Shown piece by piece: positions 1 to 12,399 of a stretch of DNA of 64,000 bases; position 1 is the first letter of the stretch, and every line of letters begins with the position of its first letter. The position numbers and the translations under genes are program-made. The DNA is from Gelatoporia subvermispora B (Eukaryota; Basidiomycota; Agaricomycetes; Polyporales; Gelatoporiaceae), in NCBI GenBank assembly GCA_000320605.2, contig KB445813.1, positions 66,836 through 130,835 on the forward strand. Direction: 5' to 3'. The notes beneath the pieces were generated by a model that saw only the letters and a list, made by a program, of their open reading frames with translations, searched no databases and was not told the origin of the DNA.

Positions 1-693
1 GCTGTTCCTCGTACGGACCATTGCGAGCGAGTGCATCTAGAACTTCAGCTTGCCAACCCCATTGGTTCGGGGAGACATTGAATTGAATGCGGCGTGTATC
101 TGCGGCAGTTTGGTGAGTCGGGTACGAAACATTGCTGGCGGAGCGCCAGACAATGTCGAACTCACCGTGAGAACTACCACTCACAAACTCCTCTTGTCGG
201 GGCGTTTCAGAGGGCTCGTGTCTTGAACTCGTGTTGTGGTCATGTTGAGTTGCTGACGCCGGGGCGGCGGGTATTGTCTGCGGTAGGGATTGATTGCTAT
301 GTTGTGATCGAATGTGTCGCGTCAGGCCACTACGACTGCTGCACTGTTTAGAGCAGATTGGGTAGAAAGGACAGGTGAGGCTGGGAATCTTCTTCTCCGC
401 TGACGAGTGCGAGTCCATGACGTCTTGTTTGGCCGAGCACGCAAGGAGAGCGAATGAGTAATATGTGTATATGTGACTGCTTGTACCGAATACAAAAATG
501 GAATCACCGTTTGAATGAAATGGTCGACCAATGGAACATGACGCGTATTCCGTGAAACCCCGCTCTGCCGGTTATGCAAGTCGAGACAGCTCTTGTCACA
601 AGAGCAACTTGGGCGCCTCAAATTTGAACAGCTCGCCAAATGCTCACGGCTCTTCCTCTTGCAAACAAACTATCACTTGCCCACTCATTCTCC
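1..693. other. Upstream region, no gene recognised
   Basis: Short open frames occur on both strands, but none carries a recognisable domain or a convincing chain of splice sites. The last 150 bases before position 694 are the presumed promoter and 5' leader of the AT-hook gene. I see no clear TATA box. Confidence 0.4.
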
Positions 694-3600
694 ATGGTGC
701 AGACACGCGCCAGCAATGCTAAAAAGCACCTCGGGCTTGTCGACTTGCCCAAGTCAAAGCGCTCTTCGGAGCAAGTAGCGGCTAACAAGGAAGCCAAGGC
801 GGCACAGCAAGCGGAAGTGAAGAAGGTGAAGCTCCAAGGCAAGAAGGACATTGCGGTGTTGGAAGACGAGATCGCGGACGAGGATGAGAGGGATGATAAT
901 GAGGACGTGCCTCGCCCTAAGAGACGACGAAGCACTAGGAACGGTTAGTGAACGTCCTTGCTGCATAAACGCTACTCACCACCGCTCGAACAGCCTCCAA
1001 GAACACGAAGAAGACCGTGCACGAAGATGAGCAGGAGGTCGTTGAGGAAGTATCTTGTCCTACGCAGCGTGGTCATAAACCTGGTCAGTATTCTTTTCCA
1101 ATGGGAGATCAACACTCACCATCATTGAGACAGTCACTAAGAAGGTGGGGAGGACCACAAATAAGACTGAGCAGAGCGACAATGAAGAGGCTGTCCCAAA
1201 GCGACGCGGCCGTAAACCAGGTTAGTAGAGCATCTCGGAGGAGTAGCCGTACTCACTACGGTTGGCACAGCTGCCAAGAATCCTAGAGAGAAGACTTCCG
1301 CCGCCGCCAAAAAGTCTGCTGCTGCTGCCAAGGGTAAGGGTGGTGGTAAGGGTGGCGCGCAAGGCAAAGCTAAAGGAAGTAAAGGGAAGGGTCAGTATTA
1401 TCAAGTTGATATGATCGTTCTGCACCTTACAATACACCAATTATAGGGAAAGCAAAGGCAAAGACTCTTCCCGTCCAGGAAGATAGCGAGGAGGAGGAGG
1501 GGGAAGATGAAAGCGCCGGGAGTGGCTGCGAGTCGTCCGATATTGAGGTAGAGGAGGAGGAGGAAAGTGCCGACAAGGAGAACGAAACTCGGAAGTCAGA
1601 TAAAGGAAAGGGAAAGAAGAGCAAGGTTGAGAAGGTTTCTATCCGCGACGAGATCGAGGCCTTGCGCAAGCCCAAGCGTAGAGTTGTATACATTGACAGC
1701 GACAGCGACAATGACGCTTCTTCGGCGCTACACGACGACCAGCGGGGTAAGCGCGCTGAAAGAAGCACTGCTATTACTATTCAGGGAAGGTGAGTTCGAC
1801 TTCGACTACCATCTTGAGACTCACAATGGCAATATCAACAACTCTGACTTATTCTCTTCCATGGGCCCCAATGCTCCGCGTCTTCAACATTCACAATACT
1901 AGTGTCGCTTCTTTGCTCGCCGCTCCTACCACCACCAAGTTCAGATCGGCAGAGGCTGCTCCAGCTAGATCACAGAAGGCCTCTAGCCATAAAGTGTCGG
2001 ACAAGAACAGTGAGACTGTCCCGCCTGCTGGACGCCTGGTTTCGAAAGTCAACTTATGGAACGACGACGAATACCCAGACCCACCTCCACTTGTCCGGCG
2101 GCGTGGTAAAACGGGTGTTGCCAATGCTGTCGATGAGGATGCTGGGACGTCTCCCACCGGTATCTATAGTGGTAGGGGTAGCAAGGTTGCGAAGACAACG
2201 ACCAACAGCAAAGGGCAGAACAAGAAACGCCCATCGGACGACGTTGTCTCAGATGCTGCGGTGGAGTCGGGGCCCGTCAAGAAGCTGAAGCCCAGTGCAG
2301 ACATGGAGGATGCCAGTGCTGAAACTCCTCCCAACGCAGTCGCCAGTAGGAAGCGTGGACCGATCGAGACCGATTCGGATGATAATGAGGAGAGTGTGCA
2401 GCGAGGTGGAAACAAGAGACCCAGGTCAGATGCACCTACTCCTTCACAGACAATCGATCTCGTCGGTGTCTCACAGCCCGACCACTCGGAGAGCAACGAC
2501 GAGGCTCTGATTAATGAAGATGCTCATGTTTCATCGACGGCTGCTCCGTACAAGGTTTCTATTGCGCCCAAGTCCGATGATGAACCGACTCGTATCTTCG
2601 ACGACGACGACGAGGAGATAGAGCGGCTGGCGGTGCTCAATGGGCCTGAGCAAGTCCTGGGAGCTCGAGTCACTAGCTCAGTAAGTCATTCTTGCCTATC
2701 TAAGATCGCTCTGAAATACTCCTTGAACTTACCTAGACCATGGTTTCTGTGCAACGCAAGAAGACAACCATGCTGACTGGGTTGAACGTTGTTTCTCAGC
2801 CTGCTGTGAAGCCCACAGCATCCGCCGCCACTGCACCTGCCGCGCCCACTGCAAAGTCCGCAGCACCTGCTGCGAAGTCCACAGCGCCCACTGCAAAGTC
2901 CACGGCGTATACTACGAAGTCCACAGCGTCCAGTGCAACGCCCAATGGTAGTAAGGGCAGCGAAGGCGAAGACGCTGAGTCCAGCCCTGCCGTCGACGAT
3001 CAACAGGTCACCGCTTTCGGTAACACGCATCAAACTGACGATGAAGTGTGTGATAAGGACCACGCTATTGCTGCAGACCATCATAGCGACAATGCAGCTG
3101 AAGCCAATACCAGTCTCGAGCAGTCTACCAGTGGCAGACGCCGCAAACGGGCTTCTGGCCAAGGCAGTGACCCCAACGGCCACTCCAACGAGAAGCCGAA
3201 TAGCAAGAGCACAAAAATAACGATGCAGATGCTACCTGACCAGCTCCAGAAGAAGTCGTCTTGGAAATGGTTTGCCGGCTCACTCGAGCATTGGGGAGCG
3301 ACGAAGACAAACCCGTTTGCCCTTGACGACTACGAGTTCTGTGAAGGCGCGCAGACAATCTGGGCCGCGATGTACGGTAATAGAGGCCCCAGTATCACCC
3401 TCAGGTGCCCACTGGTGCAAATGGTAGTGTTGGCCTCAATTACTTGTCAATCACTCGCTCACTCAGCACACAGGCTAAACAGCGCTTTGGTGCTTACAAG
3501 AACGCTATGGCGTCATCGGCGCTGGTTGAGCTCAACGCATATTTCGATCGCTACAAGGGTTTCGAGGAACGCTACGGGCGTTTTGCATCAATGGCCGAGC

Positions 3601-4351
3601 GGGCACAATATGCAGACGAGTGTATCAAGACAGCCTCATTCATCTACGAAGAGTACGAGGTCGCTGACGGAACGAAGGTGAGGTCTTATTGCAATTGCGT
3701 TTTACACCACTGACTCGAGAAAATTTGCAGCGTATCAAAGGCGCCTTCCGCAACCCCATATTGATGAGGGTCCTCTCGAACCATTACAATCGCGTCGATG
3801 GCTGGATCTATGAATCCCCTTTTATTGACCTTGAAGAGAGGCCAATGGGTGCACTCGCTCTCGCGGTTGCGGCGGTATGTCAATTAGTTTCTCATGGTTT
3901 CTTTACTTATACTTTGCCTCATATGCAGCTTGAGCGTGCCCTTACGCTCTACGTCTCCAAGCGTGTGCTATTTGTGAACGGGAAGAATGGTGACTTGACT
4001 CATGCTGCTGACATTGATCCGCGCAAGGTCCCAAAGCATGGCGACGTCAAGACCAGGCCGACTACCCTCAAGGCTGTGCGTGGCACTACGGGTACCATGA
4101 CAACCCACGACCTCGACTTCAGCGGCGATAATTACGCAGGAGCGACCGAGGGATGGGCAAGAGAGATCAAGGCATTGTCGTACCGACAGCTAGATGCTAT
4201 CTTCGAGTACGCAATGCACATTCATAAAGGCTTCGACGATCCGCCAGCGGTCCAGAAGCCGGTAGTGCCAAAAATGCGGAACATCATCGTCTCCGAAGAT
4301 GAGGACGGGGACAGGGACGGGGATGGGGACGGGTACTGGTACGGTTGCTAG
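694..4351 (+). CDS. AT-hook, low-complexity nuclear protein (Agaricomycete-expanded family)
   Basis: Multi-exon gene starting MVQTRASNAKKHLG at 694; the first intron begins at 944 (GTTAGT) and ends at 993. Early exons are Lys/Arg- and acidic-rich. One carries KRRGRKP, an AT-hook-like DNA minor-groove motif (near 1200), and another a related QRGHKP (near 1070). A long disordered middle part (about 1900-3200) has RKR/KKR nuclear-localisation-like clusters and an Ala-Lys-Ser repeat of about seven residues near 2850-2930. The ordered C-terminus (about 3250-4350, interrupted by introns near 3375-3470, 3677-3730 and 3876-3928) runs from a WKWFAGSLEHWG stretch to a GWAREIKALSYRQLDAIFEY stretch. This pattern is known to me from a large, uncharacterised Agaricomycete family. 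A role on DNA or chromatin is inferred from the AT-hooks only. The C-terminal tail is a Asp/Gly repeat. No disabling stop was noticed. Confidence 0.7.
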
Positions 4352-5231
4352 ATGCATTCAGGTATTTATAATGTCTTATTGCGCTGACTTGCTGCTAAGG
4401 TATCGAGTGTAGGACTACTCGGGCACCGGTCATACACGCACTCCGGCAGCCAGACTCATGCAACCTCATCCCAACTCCGGCCCCGCTATCATTCGCATTG
4501 TCACTTTCGTCGTGACCTTCGCTGTTGTCTTCGTTCACCTGTCGCTCGCGCATACTTCTCTCGTTTTCTTGACACCATCATTTCACATATCTTTGACACA
4601 TCTGTGGCGCCGTACAGGACACTCACGCCTTGATGCGCACTCAAGCCCGTCTGTTGCTTCCACGTGTCCTCTGCCTCGTTCGCTCACACACTGCATTGTC
4701 TTGTTGCCCAATTACGCCGCTATCTCCGCTTTCCGCATACTTCACATGCTTCTAACTACCCGTTGACTGACCGCTTTCCGTGCTTGCTATGCTTTAGTTA
4801 GTCTTCATGCTACATTTTCTTGCCCCCGTGACAATCCCTACGTTCTGCTTTAGGTATTGTAGACCTATTTTAATGATTTGATTGCCCCATTACCGGGACA
4901 GATTTACGACTTTCGTTGCTTTGTATGCCTGGTATGCTTTCCGAGGGCTTTCTGCCTGCCTTCAATGCTCCCGAGTCTTTGAGGCGAAAGCATACAAAGC
5001 GCCGTCTCGGGCGCCAGGCTGACAAGCTTTGAGAGCCGCCAAAGCCGCCAGAGCCGCCAAAGACGGGTTCTTTGGGGAAAGCGCAAGGAGCGTCCAAAGA
5101 CGGCGCAGCGTCAGAAAAGCATCTGACATGGCTTTTACGCTTTCAGTGCCTACGGGTGCTTTGGGATCGGCGAAAGCACCTAAAGCAGCCCGAAGACAGA
5201 CGTGAGATTCTTCTGATGTGGGGGACTATTT
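4352..5231. other. Intergenic region with small inverted repeats
   Basis: The first 500 bases are pyrimidine-rich 3' flank of the AT-hook gene with no believable coding. From 4900 the sequence is full of AAAGC/GCTTT words arranged as short hairpins, listed separately. There is also a 9-bp Gly/Ala-type repeat (agccgccaa) near 5033-5062. Confidence 0.5.
4918..5000. repeat. 83-bp element bounded by 11-bp perfect inverted repeats
   Basis: GCTTTGTATGC at 4918-4928 is the exact reverse complement of GCATACAAAGC at 4990-5000. A second hairpin lies just downstream: GGTGCTTT at 5155-5162 pairs with AAAGCACC at 5173-5180. This could be a small MITE or a degraded transposon end; no target-site duplication is evident. 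Confidence 0.5.
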
Positions 5232-6166
5232 GTGTATGCGAATATAGCTCTACGTGCTCTCATGCAGGAAGACTACGGTGCAGCCGGCATTCTAGATGAA
5301 CTTGTGTCAGCGAACCCAGTAACAGATGCGACTGGGACTTACGATAACCTCGGCACCCTCTATTTGACAATACTCAAGAACGCATTTGACATATTCAGGG
5401 CAAATGCGGAGCGTATACAAAATATACAGAAGGTGCTGATCTGGATTGCCGTGAGCGTGGGCGTAATGGATGTGAATGGGCTCGGGTTGATTGGGATTCC
5501 ATCCTGGGCCATCCGAGATACAGTCAACCGACTCCGGTCCGTCCTCATCGTCGACGGCGATATCACACCAGCGACCGAAATCCGGGAATGCCACGCCAGC
5601 TTCCCTCAATTCCTCTCGGACAGCGCCCGCTGCACCGATCCCGCCTTCCTCGTTGATCCGCCGTCTGGGCATGCCACGATCGCGACCTCGCTGCTTGATC
5701 TCCTGGCTCGCGACGATGTCGACAGCCTGCGAGATGCGGATGGAAACATGCCGCGGATGTGGGTATATGCCGGACTGCGCTGGGATGGCCATCTCGGTGT
5801 TGCGCGATACACGCCCGAGCTCGGGCGAGCTCTGCGGGGCTTCGTGGAGACGCATCTGGAGGATTGGCTGCAAAAGAAGGATACATGGGACTCTCCTTGG
5901 GATATGGCGCCGCTTGTGGACTTCTGTGCAGACGTTCGTACCTGGTACAAGGTGGGCTGAAGTACACTTCTTGACCGGATCGGACCACGCTGACATGACA
6001 CGTGCAGAATAACGGGCCTGATGATGGGCTCGCGGCAGAGCTCGACACGATCATTGACCGACGGGTCGAAGAGATCGTCGCAGAAGCCGCGCAATCGCCT
6101 GACAAGTTCAGAGATCGGCACCTTAAGCAGATCAAAGTCTGGGCGGAGAAGGGCTACACGTGGTAG
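5232..6166 (+). pseudogene. NLR-like (NACHT) gene fragment, C-terminal half only
   Basis: The frame from about 5320 to 5951, spliced over a 56-nt intron (5952-6007) to 6008-6166, aligns by eye with the C-terminal 250 residues of the NLR gene at 43.4-40.65 kb. Shared stretches include RECHASFPQFL, YTPELGRAL, HLEDWLQ and GPDDG...AAQSP. The intron sits at the same place as in that gene (before the NGPDDG exon). The fragment has no P-loop, no Walker B and no MLKL-like N-terminus. It ends at a TAG (6164-6166), after which the frame continues as an acidic tail with a second stop, as if a longer tail had been cut. It is probably a relic with no ATPase activity, although the piece itself is open. Confidence 0.75.
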
Positions 6167-9100
6167 GAGAAGGATTAGGGCGAGGAAGAGGAAGAGAAGC
6201 TGGAGGACGAGAATGAATAGGATGCTGACCTTGATCCCTTAAACAGAGGATGTCATTTCCATCTGCGGCAACGATTTCCATCTCGCTATAAATTCGTCAT
6301 ATTGCTGTGCATCCGTGTCGGAGTTAGGAGCCTGACAATCACATAAGGTGCTCTCAATGTCTTGTGGGTGCATAAAGGGCAGTCCGCGCTCTAATGTGAA
6401 TGCTGCTGTACCGAAACTCGAGATAAATACCCAAGGACTCTATGGTATTTTTGTATGCTCTAGCACAATTGCACAAAACTGAATTTGATCCCGCCTGTCA
6501 CCTATGTACATGACGTGTATGTTTATGATACAAGGAATGCAGTGGGCGTGGACGGATTGGGGATAGATGAACTCGGTGCTCGCATGCTGGGTAGCATCGG
6601 TCATGGATCACCACCGCCCGTCCGCAAACTATGATAGAGCGATGAAAACTAATCAAAGATATTATTCGGAAGGGGCTGCTGGAACTCACCGTCACGCATA
6701 CAGTTTGAAAGGAGAGCCGAACGAACCTCGATCAACAGTGTACGGGACACTGGATGTATGCTGGCTCACATACCTTCAATGTGCGCGCTGAACCCATACT
6801 ATTTCCCAATCTCCGACTCCATCCTGGAGAGAGAGAGACCTTATTCACTGAAACCCAATAAGGCGAGGGAAAGCTGCGCGTTCAGACGGGTGCTCGACCT
6901 AGCATGACACTGAAGGACCACTGCATCAAATATGGAAGTCCGTCAATAGTAGCTGCAGCTGGTCTGACGGGCTACATACCACGAATAGATGTCAAGATAC
7001 GCACAGGCGAATGCGGGACGCGGCCGCACGTGCGTGTCGGGTGACCGAGACGTTTAGCAAGTGATTCTCATCGGAGCGGAGGGGGATATCCTGGATCGTG
7101 CGCATGCCATCGGGCAGAAACAGAAACATCTGGGATGTCAAGGCGTCCTACCGGAGGTGCCGCAAGATCAGACAGTCAGGGCTGATGGAAAGGATCGAGC
7201 AAGGGCGTCGTCGCAGGGCAATGCCGTAGCGCTGCTTCAGGTGCTAATCGTATGCGGGCTTGATCACACCCGCATCTCAGAGTCTACTCTCTTCCGCTGC
7301 TCTCTGTGCCTTCTGGGCCATTGGAGGCTCTGTCGCGGTAGGTCACAGCACACGCGCGTCGTGCCGCTCGTTGACGTCTCGCACTGCGTAGGGCTTCAGC
7401 TACAGCACCACGATAACGCCTCATTTTCTCTCTTAGCTCCTGTTGATTGCATGCCGCCCTCGACTTCTACTCCCAGCCACTTCCTCGAAGTCTCGATCAC
7501 AGTCGCGAACGTCAATGTCGTCCTGCCACATCGGATATGACATGCGCCTGTCTGGAGGCGACAACACAGCCGGTCGGTAGTGCAAGAGCATACCGGGCAT
7601 GACTTAGGGCTCCCATACGTTTCTAGAACAAGACACTGTGGGAGCCGAAGGGAAGCGGAGAAGGATATCAAGGTGTGCCTATATGTAGTGTTTGATATAC
7701 GGTTTGTGCCATGGTTATGCCAAGACGTAGGATGATATACAGACATCTGCACTGGGCATTCAGTCAAGTTGACATCCTGTTGAAGCACGCCAACAAGCTC
7801 CGGTCGTAGCTTAGATGGTCCACGCACCTCAAGGCGTACGGTCTGTGAGCTGTACTGAACCCTAAACCGACGAGCTCTCAGCTCCTGAAAAAAGACCACT
7901 TGTGAAAGCCATTCCTGCACACACTTTCGATGAACCTGGCTCAAGACTGCTGTCCCTCCCGGACTAGTTGGATCCATTGATGCTCTACAAATACTGCACC
8001 GGCTTTGTTCCAGTGGAATAGGTATGTCCATCCTCGACGAGATAGGTCATTCAGCTGACGCACTTCTTCTGTGTGAAGTAAACAAGGCCGTAGTCCGCGA
8101 CGACTGACCGTTCAACGTCCATGCATCGGTTTCAGCATCGCAGCACCACATTCGATGCACCGGCACTTCAGGACTTGACGCCCCCCACCGGGAGAGACAG
8201 TGTCGGATTGTCGTATGATGCATCTGCGAGCCCGACCTATCGTGTCATCGGACATGGCAGTGTGAGAGGTGGTCGCAGTGGTTGAGGTGGTTGCCATACT
8301 TCGAGATGGATCCAGCCTGTGCGGCCAGAAGGAGATGGACGACGCAAGGATTAAAGTGCATATATGCGCATCATCGAGAATGCTGGGCTCATTATTGCAT
8401 CCAGTACCACATGTGCACCCTCCGCATCGATCCGCAAAGGGCCGCATCGTCAGCGGTTCGCAGCCTACCTACGAGAAGCGACGACACTCACACAAAGGAA
8501 AGAACACTCAAACTCAACTGAGTTCATTGTAGTACGTTGATTGATACACAAGAATATTGTGCGCGCTAATGGAGCTGTAGTAGGTCGAGCCAGGCCGATT
8601 CACATGGATAGGCGAGGTTCGATGCCCCAGAATCGAGATTCACGCAATTTGTGCATTGCCATTTGCGCCGCTTTGTGAGCGCTTTGCAGCCTACCTACGA
8701 GAAGAGACCATCCCGACACAAGGGGAAAACATCCGAACTCCATTTGATTCATTGTAGTACGCAGCCGGCGGTTCTCTACTCCTGCAGCTCCGCTCAGGTG
8801 CACAGTTGCCCGAATCCCATCGCTGCCTTACAGGCCAACAGGATACCCGATGCTTGTAGCTTAGGCTAACGAGCGGTGATAATCAACTATGCCTAGCTCT
8901 AAACAGCACAAAATGCGTGAGCAACGGTTCAGTACGAACTAACATCTTTGTCTTAGGTACAAAAGCTTTACTCAACTGGTGAGCCTGAAACCCGCCCATC
9001 TAAATCTAGATTCTCTGTGCTGTCGTGTTCCGGTGGAATTATATTTGTTGGCCTCAAGTGCTAGCTGCTCATATACACGCCAGAGCGAGACTGCACAAAT

Positions 9101-11870
9101 CAGAGGAAGATGAACTGTCTTATGCATAACGTTATCGACTGTATGTTACTGTTCCCACCTCACATGAGCATGAGACGTCTGCTCCCTCCGGAGGTGTCCA
9201 GATTCTGCGAGCCTCGAATTGAGGTGATTGCGTACAACTCCAAGTGCAGGCCGTTCGTATTGAAGGACTCGCCGTCAATGAGTCAACAGGATGAGTTGAA
9301 ACTAGTGAGAGATAGTAGAAACAACGAGAATACAAAGTGGCTCACAGGATTGATGATGGGCATTTGAGCTCCATCATCGAGTGTATGCGCGCAGCGCAAT
9401 CGTCAGACCAGCCACACTCGAGATCGGGGCATCGGAGAGACGGCAGGGAGATTGTATGAACGACATCCGGCTGCAAGCTGCGGCCTCGTAAGACGCAGGC
9501 AGCATATTGTCGTCGCGGCCGCACACTCGTCCAGTAGCTGTATATCTCAGCTATTATCAGCGCCTTCTGAGCATAGCTGAGCAGGGGGAAAGCGAGCAGG
9601 CATTGCGGCATGTCTCACCTTCTATGCCTGTGCTTGTCGGGTGATCAAGACGCTCAGTGGGCGACTCGGGTCGAAGCTCAGGTCAAGACGTGCTGGAGTG
9701 AGACAGACGCTGACCGGTACCAGTGATTGGAGAATGCGCCAGATCGCTCCCATGCCACTGTGCAGAGAGAGATAGACACGCTGCAGAACCAATCAGTCGG
9801 GGCGGAGGGACGGGTTCGAGGAATGTCATGTTCACAGGGAGATGACGTTGCACTGTTTCCTCGGAGGCACAGGACGCACATGAGTGCGTGCTCGTAGCAT
9901 GACGCGTGCGCGCGGTTCTTTTCGCGTCTCACGCTCACATGCTCGCTATGGCCGTCTCCTCTCGGCCTTTCAGATGGTCGACAATCCTCGCCGTGTTATC
10001 TTGCAGCTGTCAGCACTACGATTGCTGCCACGAGCTCTCCATCATTTGCCCAGATGACGAGACTCTTTCTCTGTTCTGACTTCACAGCGCGCAAGCCTGC
10101 GCAGCTCTCGACTGCAATGCTGATCATTAATGACACGGCCGCTACGCATTGTGTGGCGAATACATGCTGCAAGCCTTTGGATAGGGCACGGAGCGAGCGG
10201 GGAACAACAGGATATTTGATACCATACATATGCCGCCTGTTCGAAATGCGTTGATGGCTTTGACTTCTGTGTTACATGCTCCAACAATGGTGCGCATATA
10301 GCCAGCCACGCGCATACATTTCTGATCGAGGAGTCGGCCCTGTGGCCCATCCGTTTACCCGGCATCATGTCTACATTTATGCAGCAAGTTGAGAACTTCT
10401 GACCACAGAGTAGGTATCTGCGATGGCAATTAGGCATGCGGAACTGACTAAGTCCTAAGGCCTATAGCGAGCTTCTGGCTGTGATGAAGCTCCAAGCCGA
10501 TTGCCTGCGGCTTATCGTTCCGTGGGCCAGGAGGTCAAGGATCATGGATCACTGGCGTGTGCGATCCAGCATGCTTCCGAGAGGCCGCTGGATTGAACGT
10601 AGTGGGTCCGTCCATGGACAGGCGAACAGATACGTACCGTGGGCAGACACTCTTGCAGGTGGGATGCGGCATGCGACATTCTCTAGTGCAGACCACATGA
10701 TGTCACGCAGGACGAGCACTTCTTCCACTCGCCGCATATGTCCTGAGGGTCTCCGAGAACAACCAGCTCGAGAAAGGAATAAACAGGCGCCCCACCATGT
10801 CGTGCATTCGACACTGAAATTTGTCGATCCATCGAAACGGCAAGTAGATGACTAGTGCCGAAGCTAGGGTCAAGGCATACTGTCGTGAGCTGTATGCTGA
10901 CTGGAGTTGCGCAGTGGGTCATGTCATGCGCATGCTATCGAGCGGGAAGAAACCAAGTCTGAGGTCCTAAGAAATGTTAGCAGATGCACTGTGAAGCTAA
11001 TCGGGTGGGGAAATCGTGAAAAAGCATCCTCGCACGGAGATGACGTAGTGTCGCTTCCTCAGAGGAGTTGAACATGAGCGCTTGATCTCAGCATGACGCG
11101 TTCCTCCTGTGCCTCGTCTGTGCTGACCCACTCATCGGCTCGTCAATGTATCATGGGTTTCTCCTGTTACGCTCTGGGCTTGCCGTGTCATTAAATCTCT
11201 TTTTCTGCGCGCACTACTATAGCCATCAGCACTATAATCACTAGTGTATGCTCTCTGCCCTCCATAGGTTCACGAGCCACGATGAGCAGCTCAGTGCCAT
11301 GTTACGATGACAGCGCAGTCAACAGTCTGCTTGACATCTCTGTGACTTTCTTACCTAATTGCCACCTATTGATACATATCTATTTCCGCAGCGTTGACGG
11401 TGAGAATAGTTTGAACTTAGCCGTGGTCAAGCTCTCTGGCAGCATACTGAGACTCCTGAAGGTGTAGCTACACATAGGGATTTACAGCCGAACACAACAC
11501 GCACCATTTCGGATTGTTCACAAATCGCAGTGGCGTTCACTCCGTTTAGCTCGGACAATATACAAACCGGAGATTGCAAGGCTATCTGTCAACACAGAAA
11601 TGACCATCTTAATCTAATGATAGCGCAGATAGCGACCGCGAAGGACAAGAGTCCTAGTGCTTATATCGATATCTTATTTCCGCACATCCACCTTACCCCG
11701 CTAGCGGGCACCTTTCTCTGCCATGATGCAGCACCTTGAAAGTGCAGCATTGTACGTTTAGTTTCGAAATTTTGGACAATATCGTGGTCAACTTACTGAC
11801 GCGCCATGACAGGTTACAGGGAGTATACATCAGTCAATTTCTGTCCTTAGGACCATCTGGTGAGCTCGCA
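6167..11870. other. Gene-poor, repeat-bearing stretch
   Basis: No family-level coding signal was recognised over 5.7 kb. The longest open frame (7396-8031, minus, 211 codons) opens with a Cys-x2-Cys and a later HRKC, but lacks a full RING pattern and has no paralogue here. An imperfect direct repeat is listed separately. The segments near 9830-9990 and 11030-11190 also resemble each other (both hold GGAGATGACGT and CATGACGCGT), which points to old duplicated non-coding or transposon-derived DNA. Confidence 0.4.
8455..8762. repeat. Imperfect direct repeat, about 82 bp, two copies
   Basis: Copies at 8455-8536 and 8682-8762 share CAGCCTACCTACGAGAAG at their left and TTCATTGTAGTACG at their right, with scattered differences between. 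They lie 227 bp apart in the same orientation. They do not sit in any recognised gene. Confidence 0.6.
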
Positions 11871-11899
11871 TACCACATTACCTTATTTCGGGCTGATCA

Positions 11900-12345
11900 A
11901 CTGAATGTCGGTCGACCGTAGTGCTTCTCTACTATGACTATCTGTTGATGCTCCCAACTGAGGTGGACGTGTTTTGGATGCGGCTCACCCGGATTTCCAT
12001 TGCATCTGCTCTGGTCATAACCAATCGCTACCTGAGTCTGCTCGGTTCAATACCTGCTATTTTTGAGTACTTCGGAGACATGTCCGATGATGTGAGTATT
12101 CCTGTCATCGACGTCTTGTGGAAATAACTGTGGCTCCGTCCTCAGAGGTAGGTATTTTGTATGTGCCTCTAGACGTTCCCATTGACGGACTGAGGTGTCG
12201 ATCTATTCGATCTTTTCATCAATATTTTGCCATGGTCACTCAGGCAGTTGTCGCTGGTACGTCCATTTAGTTGCAGACACTGTTCATATCACCTGACTGG
12301 CCATGATATCTAGCTCTCCTTATCCTGCGAACGTTTGCTAACGTG
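11900..12345 (+). pseudogene. DUF6533-type seven-helix protein, partial
   Basis: Three consecutive exons can be read. The first, after an acceptor at about 11920, encodes LLYYDYLLMLPTEVDVFW and then NRYLSLLGSIPAIFEYFGD; this is the hallmark of DUF6533, an Agaricomycete membrane family with a YDxLLTLPxEV...NRY signature. The second encodes FHQYFAMVTQAVVAG (about 12215-12259). The third, after a 55-nt intron with a CTGAC branch site (12260-12314), encodes ALLILRTFAN. After about 12345 the frame decays and no C-terminal helices or LLRDG motif follow, so the gene looks truncated. Function of the family is unknown; it is an integral membrane protein with a receptor-like layout. Confidence 0.6.
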
Positions 12346-12399
12346 TCAGTATATTTCAATCCGCTTTGTTCAAGTATTCATCATTATCCAGCATCTCGA

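Noticed and set aside
7396..8031. 211-codon minus-strand frame with Cys-x2-Cys and HRKC, RING-like at first sight
   Set aside because: The remaining zinc ligands of a RING or RING-CH are missing or misplaced, and the rest of the frame has no protein-like pattern.
8617..8640. tRNA-like GGTTCGA word
   Set aside because: The flanking bases do not form a T-arm stem, and no acceptor or anticodon arm is found upstream.
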